Shown here: positions 31,999 to 36,901 of the stretch, one piece after another
Layout: the number at the start of each line of letters is the position of its first letter
Position numbering within the stretch: the stretch's first letter is position 1
NCBI GenBank assembly: GCA_003230635.1
Contig: QIFF01000045.1
Coordinates: 1-36,901, forward strand
Reading direction: 5' to 3'
DNA from: a bacterium
GTDB taxonomy: Bacteria; SZUA-182
Length of the DNA stretch: 36,901 nucleotides
Program-made: the position numbers and the translations under genes
Notes under the pieces: model-generated
Databases searched by the model: none
Told to the model about the DNA's origin: nothing
Seen by the model: only the letters and a program-made list of their open reading frames with translations

Positions 31999-32304
31999 TC
32001 AAATTCTGATAGATACTCTTAGCTGCCCGCCAAGAGCTTTGGCCACCCGGGAAAGCATCTTGAGGGTGTAATTACCGTAATTGGGGTTTTCCAACCGGGC
32101 AATTACCGACTGAGTCGTGCCCACCCGCTTGGCTAAGGCGGCCTGGGTAAGCCCTCGCTTCTCCCGCAGTTCCGCAATCTCCACCGCAATCCTCGTCTTT
32201 TCGTATTCCCCCTCAAACTCCTTGGCCCAGGTCTTGTCCTTGAGCTTTTCATCCAGGTACAGTTTAAAATCGGTATCTTTTGTTTTTGTGCTCACTCTTG
32301 TCAT
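31999..32304 (-). CDS. HigA-type Xre antitoxin
   Basis: 101 residues. The C-terminal half is a HTH_3 domain (IAELREKRGLTQAALAKRVG, then TTQSVIARLENPNYGNYTL). The N-terminal part is charged. AAGGGAG precedes the ATG. It starts 5 bp after the stop of a HigB-like toxin, the usual toxin-first order of higBA. The toxin gene is truncated, so this antitoxin may now be an orphan regulator. Confidence 0.85.
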   Translation of the reverse strand: MTRVSTKTKDTDFKLYLDEKLKDKTWAKEFEGEYEKTRIAVEIAELREKRGLTQAALAKRVGTTQSVIARLENPNYGNYTLKMLSRVAKALGGQLRVSIRI

Positions 32305-32309
32305 TAGCG

Positions 32310-32556
32310 TTACGCTCCCTTCATAAAATCAAGTATTCGCTCTCGGGCGATTTTGATTTCCCCCAGGGGTGTCTTGTTACTTTTCTTTTGAAAAGCGTGC
32401 AGCAAAATAATCCTGCGCCCGGTAGACATAAAATAGAAAATCCGATAGATATTGGACGCATACTCCACCCTCAGTTCCCGCAGCTTTCTCACCCCTTCAA
32501 TATTCCTGGAATAGGGAAAGGGGAGGAACCCCTTCTCCATGAGCAGCTTGATGTAT
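32310..32556 (-). pseudogene. 5'-truncated HigB/RelE-type toxin
   Basis: HigB/Gp49-like features are present from the middle onward: RKLRELRVEYASNIYRIFYF, GRRIILLHAFQKKSNKTPLG, EIKIARERILDFM. The expected first 30 or so residues are missing. The open frame continues to 32690, but that part (upstream of about 32556) is merely the antisense of a AAA+ gene fragment. The toxin is therefore probably inactive or an accidental chimera. It is upstream of the HigA-type antitoxin by 5 bp. Confidence 0.75.
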
Positions 32557-32842
32557 CTCCGCCCGGAGCGTATCGACCGTAAGATATTCATGGGGATGCC
32601 AAACAAAACCGGGCGAGCGGCGTTGTTAGAAAAATGGTTCTCGCATGCCCATCGCCGAAGATGTTTCAGCGGACAAGCTGGCTGCCACAACAGAGGGCCT
32701 TTCCGGAGCCGAAATTGAACACCTCACTAACGAAGCCGGTCTGCTGGCAGTCAAAGAAGCCATTGCCCAAAATATCCCCGCCGAGGCGGTCAAGGTTTCC
32801 AATAAGCATTTCCGGCAGGCACTCAACAACAAAAGGCATTAA
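32557..32842 (+). pseudogene. 3' remnant of a second ligase-AAA gene
   Basis: Translation gives LRPERIDRKIFMGMPNKTGR, then after a 2-base deletion near 32635-32644, MPIAEDVSADKLAATTEGLS, GAEIEHLTNEAGLLAVKEA and IAQNIPAEAVKVSNKHFRQA. These correspond without gaps to the last quarter of the AAA+ domain of the 1040-residue protein (LRPGRIDRRVFMGVPNKKGR; ARMPVAGDVQATKLAAL; GAEIEHLTNEAGLLAVKEA). Everything upstream of the arginine-finger region is gone, and the sequence joins a truncated toxin gene at about 32556. Confidence 0.9.
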
Positions 32843-32845
32843 ATT

Positions 32846-33097
32846 TTAGTGGCTCTTATGTGCGTCTACGTAAGACCTTAAGACAACATTCATGCGTGAT
32901 TGATAGCCCTTCCCCTTGTTCTTAAACCAATTTAACACATCAGCATCTACACGCAAAGAGATTGCCTTCTTGTTTTCAGGCAGTTTCAGTTCCGCCTTGG
33001 CCCAAAAATCCTTCCCCAACTCCGGAATATCAGAAGTGTCAATTTCCGACTCCGGGATGGCAGCTATTTCTTTAAGCCTTTTTTTCGATATAGTCAT
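32846..33097 (-). CDS. brnA: BrnA antitoxin
   Basis: 83 residues with the BrnA pattern: an N-terminal linker (IPESEIDTSDIPEL), FWAKAELKLPENKKAISLRV, then DADVLNWFKNKGKGYQSRMN and VVLRSYVDAH, a ribbon-helix-helix DNA-binding end. It overlaps the BrnT gene by 26 bp. It should bind the paired palindromes in the promoter at 33374-33414 and neutralise BrnT. Confidence 0.93.
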   Translation of the reverse strand: MTISKKRLKEIAAIPESEIDTSDIPELGKDFWAKAELKLPENKKAISLRVDADVLNWFKNKGKGYQSRMNVVLRSYVDAHKSH

Positions 33098-33356
33098 AGT
33101 ATTTTCCCCTCTCTTTAAGCTTCGCTTTTCTGGCAGAAATAATACGGCATTTTTTGTTACGTTCCGTATGCGCTACCACCAGTACCACAGAACCGCCTAA
33201 CTCCCCTATGCTTATCTGCCTTATCTCACCGTAATCATGGCGGTCATCTACCCAGGTAAATACAGGTTTGTCAAATATTTCCTTTGCCTCATTGAAGCTT
33301 ATTTTATGCTTTTTTATATTTGTTGCGTTTTTAGGTTTATCCCAGTCAAATTCCAT
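33072..33356 (-). CDS. brnT: BrnT toxin (ribonuclease)
   Basis: 94 residues: FDWDKPKNATNIKKHKISFN, then EAKEIFDKPVFTW, RHDYGEIRQISIGELGG, VVAHTERNKKCRIISARKAK and RGKYYDY. These are the conserved blocks of BrnT, a RelE-fold RNase that inhibits translation. The residues used for RNA cleavage (His/Lys near the start, R and E in the RISARKA region) are present. It appears intact. Confidence 0.94.
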   Translation of the reverse strand: MEFDWDKPKNATNIKKHKISFNEAKEIFDKPVFTWVDDRHDYGEIRQISIGELGGSVVLVVAHTERNKKCRIISARKAKLKERGKYYDYIEKKA

Positions 33357-33373
33357 AATTTAATTTACACCTT

Positions 33374-33414
33374 GTATATACAATAAGTATATACCTTTTA
33401 AAAAGATGTGTCAA
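33374..33414 (-). promoter_or_regulatory. brnTA promoter with twin palindromic operator
   Basis: On the minus strand: TTGACA (33414-33409), a 17-bp spacer, TATACT (33391-33386). Two copies of the self-complementary GTATATAC (33387-33394 and 33374-33381), 5 bp apart, cover and follow the -10 box. This fits autorepression by BrnA. Confidence 0.8.
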
Positions 33415-34051
33415 GGAAGTTATTTCTCCCGGTCACGGTTATCCTATCAGATTTTAGAGGGAAATAAAAGAACGCAATCTGTGGAGAACAGACAATGCGA
33501 CAAAAACCTCCAACCCGTCCTTTAGACCCAGCCAATTGATAACCTCAAATCTTTCTTACGCATCATTTATTACCTTACAGCGTGTCCCCAGTGTCCCCGG
33601 TAAATAAAAACTATAGCTTAAAAAAACAGGAGCCGGTAACAAAGGGGGTTGTTTGATTTATCCTCGGTTTGTCTTCTCAAAAACCAAATGTCTTTTCATC
33701 AGCCAAATCTCTTGATGCTGAAAAGACATTTGCCCTAAACCCTGCCCAGATGAAAAGACATCTGCTTTGTTTCACTGAGTCCCCATCAAAAATTTTAGCA
33801 CCAACAGGGCTTTTTACAAAGGATGCAGGGTCATATTGATAACATCACTATTTGCAGGATAACTAATTGATATATTGAGCGTATAATCAATATTTACGCC
33901 AAATTACAAGCAACAGCCTTGCAACTTGGAGCGCACAGTCTATAAACCCTCGTAAACCCAAGCGAGACGTGGCTCTACGGCAAATAGATGTCTGATTTCA
34001 AAATTAGTAATCGGAAAAAGTGTGATATGTGGCTTATTTCTTAATTTATAA
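33415..34051. other. Long intergenic stretch containing repeat unit B
   Basis: No supported gene. It contains repeat unit B (33689-33760) and a doubled GTGTCCCC near 33577-33595. AT-rich segments follow (33830-33910). The rest shows nothing I can assign. Confidence 0.5.
33689..33760. repeat. Repeat unit B: three copies of TGAAAAGACA
   Basis: Inverted at 33689-33698, direct at 33719-33728 and 33751-33760. The order and near-identical spacing match unit A, exactly 1,800 bp away (first copies 31889 and 33689). Conserved sequence between the 10-mers (for example TTGCCC, AACCCTGCC) shows that the units share ancestry. Confidence 0.75.
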
Positions 34052-34079
34052 GGCGTTATGCGTTCGGATGAATAACGCC
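34052..34079 (-). terminator. Hairpin downstream of the atypical response regulator
   Basis: A perfect 8-bp stem GGCGTTAT/ATAACGCC with a 12-base loop, 25 bp past the stop at 34104. Read leftward it is followed by TTATAAATTAAG, only weakly T-rich. Confidence 0.5.
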
Positions 34080-34103
34080 GGAGGCCTTTGCGTGAGGGTT
34101 GTT

Positions 34104-35081
34104 TCAAATTTTCGGTTTTTCGGGGCGGGAGACAAAAAGGTCGGGGGAAATTTGGGGGCAGCAGGGCAATAAAGATTGCAATAATCCCGCTCTCATATCC
34201 ATTTTGTGCTCTGTTGCAATATTTTGTGGGGGCGGCGGTTGGGGTTCACCGATGATTTTGATATCCTGTTTTGCCACATCTAATTTGAACCCTACCTTAG
34301 CTTTAGTGACAATCAACTCCCCGGCTTTTTTCTCTCCTAATATCGGTTTAAACGCTTTGATTAACTGAGATTTAACATTGTCAATTTGTCCCTCATAGGG
34401 ACGACGCTCTTCATCCGAGTCCGGGGAGCCAAACAAAGCTTCAAATATTTTTTCCCGCCTTACGAAAGTATGCGGCGAATAAGCCAGTATCACAAGTAGC
34501 CCAAACTGCCTGGGTTGAAGTTCAATTGGTTCTCCTTGGCAAAAAACCAATTTTTGTGAAGCGTCGATTTCCAGAAAATATTGGGAGGAAGTAGTAATCT
34601 CTGGTAAGGGGGGCGGCTGGAGGGAAGGGATTTGAAGCTCTTGTTGTTTGTATTCCTTTACTAACCCAAAATTTCGCTCTTTTAAAACCTGTTCAATCTT
34701 AGTTCCCACAGATTCCTTGGCATATCTGAAGGGAAGAGGGATACACTCGTTTGCCCCGGCTTTTATAAAACGGGCTCCGCTTTCCATATCCCCCCTGCAT
34801 TTACTCATGATAATTACAGGCAAAGCTGCAGTTGAAATGCCCACTCTGCGAATATACTTCAATAAATTTAACCCTGCCCAGGGGTCCGGGGTTAAACGCT
34901 CAAAGATTGGTAAGCAGTGGTCTAACAAAATGTAGTCAAACCGTCCCTTTTGCAATTGTAGATGAGCCTGTGCCTGGGTACTGGCCACTGCAAACCGGTG
35001 TCCTATGGATAAAAGCTTACAGCTAATTCCAACTACTAAGGAGCTATCCCCTTCTATAATCAATGCCCAGTCTGAATACAC
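34104..35081 (-). CDS. Atypical OmpR-type response regulator
   Basis: 325 residues from GTG 35081 (GAGGT 9 bp upstream). A receiver-like domain (1-130) keeps the phospho-acceptor region (YILLDHCLP). The usual DD pair is E10-G-D, and the conserved KPF lysine is replaced (CIPLPFR). A linker rich in proline follows, then an OmpR-type winged helix (about 170-265; GEPIELQPRQFGLLVILAYS, VRREKIFEALFG, ELIVTKAKVGFKL). A proline-rich tail of about 55 residues follows. It may respond without standard phosphorylation. No kinase gene is adjacent, but the SIR2-kinase lies 6 kb away. Confidence 0.82.
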   Translation of the reverse strand: MYSDWALIIEGDSSLVVGISCKLLSIGHRFAVASTQAQAHLQLQKGRFDYILLDHCLPIFERLTPDPWAGLNLLKYIRRVGISTAALPVIIMSKCRGDMESGARFIKAGANECIPLPFRYAKESVGTKIEQVLKERNFGLVKEYKQQELQIPSLQPPPLPEITTSSQYFLEIDASQKLVFCQGEPIELQPRQFGLLVILAYSPHTFVRREKIFEALFGSPDSDEERRPYEGQIDNVKSQLIKAFKPILGEKKAGELIVTKAKVGFKLDVAKQDIKIIGEPQPPPPQNIATEHKMDMRAGLLQSLLPCCPQISPDLFVSRPEKPKI

Positions 35082-35196
35082 TGTAGGCTACCTCAACAAC
35101 CGTTATATTGTTCTTTTAGGCTTTACTGCATGTGCTCGAAATTTGTAATTAGTCTTCAGTAAAAGGGAAAACCAATGAAAAACCAGGTTCGGCGGA

Positions 35197-35643
35197 TTAA
35201 ATAGTTGCTTGTGCACTTTGGGGGGAGTAAAATTTCGCCATCTTGCGAAAGCGGATGAAGTTGATTATTTCGGCTAAATCCTCTTTTTTGTCTTGAGCTT
35301 TTAGAAAATCGGTAAGTTCCTGCAGAAGTGCCTGAATGGAAGGGGTAGACAAGAGGCTAATTATACCGGTTAGTTTTTTAATGTCTTCTTTTTTATCCTG
35401 TACTTTTTCCTTTCGTCCGAACAGATAGTCAATGCTTACTCCAAAATATTCGGCCGCCCTGATCAGCACCTTTTCCCGGGGAATTTTGTTTTTATTCTCC
35501 CAACTCCAGACAGTAGTGGGGTGCACATCCAGATCTTTAGCCACTTTATCCAAAGTGTATTCTCTTCCCATCTGGTAACGTAGTTTTTTAAATCGACTGC
35601 CGAAGCTGTCTTCTTCTGTGAAAATCTTAGTATCAGTAGTCAT
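35197..35643 (-). CDS. Xre-family transcriptional regulator
   Basis: 148 residues from ATG 35643, chosen because GGGAGGTG lies 6 bp upstream. A helix-turn-helix occupies residues 15-70 (FKKLRYQMGREYTLDKVAKD, then DVHPTTVWSWENKNKIPREK and YFGVSIDYLFGRK). The C-terminal part is helical and charged. It is a typical prophage/TA-island repressor. Its own promoter lies at 35692-35721. Targets are unknown, but the AGTCAA/TTGACT pair at 35770-35794 could be an operator. Confidence 0.9.
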   Translation of the reverse strand: MTTDTKIFTEEDSFGSRFKKLRYQMGREYTLDKVAKDLDVHPTTVWSWENKNKIPREKVLIRAAEYFGVSIDYLFGRKEKVQDKKEDIKKLTGIISLLSTPSIQALLQELTDFLKAQDKKEDLAEIINFIRFRKMAKFYSPQSAQATI

Positions 35644-35691
35644 GGGTTTCACCTCCCTGTATTTTGCAGGTAAGTCTGTAAAAGTTATTCC

Positions 35692-35721
35692 ATTGTAAAA
35701 CAGAAAGACTATGCTTGTCAA
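35692..35721 (-). promoter_or_regulatory. Promoter of the Xre regulator
   Basis: On the minus strand: TTGACA (35721-35716), an 18-bp spacer, TACAAT (35697-35692). Start codon and ribosome binding site follow 50 bp later. Confidence 0.7.
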
Positions 35722-35748
35722 GATTTTTTTAAATTTTTATGTCATAAT

Positions 35749-35768
35749 GCCTTATTAAGGCGTTTTTT
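35749..35768 (+). terminator. Rho-independent terminator-like hairpin, plus strand
   Basis: GCCTT-ATT-AAGGC followed by GTTTTTT. No plus-strand gene ends here, so it may stop antisense or stray transcription before the Ku-like locus. Confidence 0.5.
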
Positions 35769-36160
35769 GTTGACTTTTACTGACCGATAGTCAATATTAC
35801 TTGATTATCAATAAAATTTCAAGCCATTTTTTTTACGAGGATTTTCACGGCAATCGGCCTTTCCCCTATTAGCGGAACTAATTGATTTGTATGGGGTAAA
35901 GGTCTTGAGGCAACCGATATATCACCAATTAGATAAGGATATTTATGGGAGAAAGAGACTATTTGTTAGTAACTCACAGATAGGCTTTATTGTTTGTATG
36001 CCGGTTACCTCACCCTTACCCCCTACCGTGATTTGATTTTCTCAAAAAACCTATCTTGAATTTTGTGCCAACTGTCCCGCCGGAACGAACAATGCCGCTT
36101 TGTTCTTGACTTTAAGCCCAAAAGACGCCTTCATGTGTTCTGTATAGGAGGTTCACCCCA
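35769..36160. other. Leader region of the right-hand Ku-like locus
   Basis: No gene is supported. It contains a TTGACT/AGTCAA inverted pair (35770-35775, 35789-35794), and a TTGACT at about 36105 that could be a -35 for the downstream gene without a clear -10. A strong TAGGAGG ribosome binding site lies just before ATG 36161. Confidence 0.45.
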
Positions 36161-36754
36161 ATGCAACGGATATTTGAGATTCTCTATGAGGGCAAGGGAT
36201 CGAGCTTTACGGTCACGAAAATTGCCCGCTCGAAGTTTTACGGCTCAAAACAGCGGATACCGGTAGATGCGCAAGGACATGAGTGTTCGAGGGCATCCTT
36301 GACCCGGGACGGAAGGTACATCCTGCCGGCTGGGGGCGTGGCCATACTTTACTTGGATGACCAGGAAGATGTGGTGGAACGGAATCAGCTTCAGACAATT
36401 GACCCAGATGGAGATGTTATGAAGCCGGGAGAATCAACTCCTGATACAGTGCTGGAACTTGCTCAGGTAGCGGAAGCTACCAATATCTTAGAATGCAGTA
36501 TCGCCCACGTCTATGCCCTGGAGCCGATTTTTATTTCTGCCGGACTTGAGGCGTTGTTGTCTCAGGGGACAATCTATCGCTTGCCGGAGTGTAATGGCCA
36601 CCAGGCTTTCCTGCTTGGAAATGATGTGGGCTACTTCCTGTTGGTTGGGATACTGACTGGCTTTGAATTTGTAGGGCTGGCAGAGGCTGACCTTTCGCCG
36701 CCCGAGCTTGATATTGACGAGGTGGGGAACGAACTGGATTTTACCATGTTGTAA
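36161..36754 (+). CDS. Ku-like protein, smaller subunit, second copy
   Basis: 197 residues, a close paralogue of the protein at 9916-10506 along its whole length (FEILYEGKGSSFTVTKIARS; GHECSRASLTRDGRYILPAG; YLDDQEDVVERNQL; EVGNELDFTML tail). The Ku-type segment is kept (LAQVAEATNILECSIAHVYA then LEP). TAGGAGG precedes the ATG. The following gene is the paralogue of the larger Ku-like subunit, so the locus continues to the right, probably with its own ligase-AAA gene. Ku assignment as for the first copy: inference. Confidence 0.55.
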   Translation: MQRIFEILYEGKGSSFTVTKIARSKFYGSKQRIPVDAQGHECSRASLTRDGRYILPAGGVAILYLDDQEDVVERNQLQTIDPDGDVMKPGESTPDTVLELAQVAEATNILECSIAHVYALEPIFISAGLEALLSQGTIYRLPECNGHQAFLLGNDVGYFLLVGILTGFEFVGLAEADLSPPELDIDEVGNELDFTML

Positions 36755-36767
36755 GGAGACTTAAGAA

Positions 36768-36901
36768 TTGTCCCGCTGGATTAGGTTGAGTGACGGTAAG
36801 GGCCGTAATGCCCGGGTTCGTATGGAGCCTAAAGAGGCAGCACCATCCGTACAGTTTCAGGCCAATGACGGTAGGGTTGTAAGAGCGGCTAAAATTATCA
36901 A
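36768..36901 (+). CDS. Ku-like protein, larger subunit, second copy (cut by the right edge)
   Basis: A TTG start at 36768 with AAGGAG 9 bp upstream. The visible 44 residues (SRWIRLSDGKGRNARVRMEP, KEAAPSVQFQANDGRVVRAA) match the start of the 233-residue protein at 9201-9902 almost residue for residue. It is 13 bp after the preceding gene, the same gap as in the first copy. Confidence 0.85.
   Translation, partial: MSRWIRLSDGKGRNARVRMEPKEAAPSVQFQANDGRVVRAAKII

Noticed and set aside
32557..32690. N-terminal 45 codons of the apparent full-length HigB-like toxin
   Set aside because: They are the antisense of the AAA+ remnant and do not match the start of HigB proteins.
31889..33760. CRISPR array
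   Set aside because: Only three 10-bp repeats per unit, one inverted, and the intervening sequence is conserved between units. Real spacers would differ.
36063..36266. A 67-codon frame overlapping the start of the second Ku-like gene
   Set aside because: It is an out-of-frame shadow. A similar shadow exists in the first copy because the DNA is similar.

Overview
The window reads as an accessory genomic island of a Gram-positive anaerobe, probably a Clostridia/Peptococcaceae-type Firmicute. The reasons are strong AGGAGG-type ribosome binding sites, many clean sigma-A promoters (TTGACA-17-TATAAT-like), a sigma-54 activator, and moderate GC. The taxonomic call is an inference. No rRNA, tRNA, CRISPR array or complete insertion sequence was seen.

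Layout. (1) 1-5.8 kb: an edge-truncated putative recombinase, a PIN toxin-antitoxin (TA) pair, a decayed second PIN pair, an HU-like protein, an AbrB/RelE TA pair, two conserved hypotheticals, and a RhuM-TPR pair. (2) 6.0-11.2 kb, minus strand: five genes ending in a 1040-residue protein. It joins an ATP-dependent DNA-ligase-type adenylyltransferase (KIDG motif) to a Cdc48-like AAA+ ATPase. Just upstream lie two mutually related small proteins that align with bacterial Ku. (3) 11.5-12.7 kb: an Xre-RES TA pair and a sigma-70 gene fragment. (4) 12.9-20.0 kb: a partial phage packaging module (small and large terminase, portal, Mu F/gp7-like protein, HTH protein). A plus-strand four-gene cassette interrupts it. 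No capsid or tail genes follow. (5) 20.1-21.2 kb: two tiny overlapping ORFs and a dead serine recombinase. (6) 21.3-31.7 kb: one tightly packed minus-strand operon from a single sigma-A promoter: HU, SIR2-STAND-TPR, SIR2-histidine kinase, sigma-54 response regulator, PD-(D/E)xK protein, unknown protein, second PD-(D/E)xK-like protein, PIN protein and its small partner. (7) 31.7-35.7 kb: a broken HigBA pair fused to a remnant of a second ligase-AAA gene, an intact BrnTA pair, an odd response regulator and an Xre regulator. An 85-bp repeat unit occurs twice here, 1,800 bp apart. (8) 36.16 kb to the end: the start of a second Ku-like locus on the plus strand.

Two systems look new to me. The first is a candidate non-homologous end-joining-like machine: two Ku-like subunits plus a ligase fused to a AAA+ unfoldase/remodeller. 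It occurs once complete, once at the right edge, and once as a fossil. The second is an anti-phage-style operon in which a SIR2 NADase-type domain is attached in one gene to a STAND/TPR sensor and in the next to a histidine-kinase ATPase core. The next gene is a sigma-54 response regulator. This suggests defence coupled to two-component signalling. Seven TA loci, several broken, and many gene fragments show that the region has been rearranged repeatedly.
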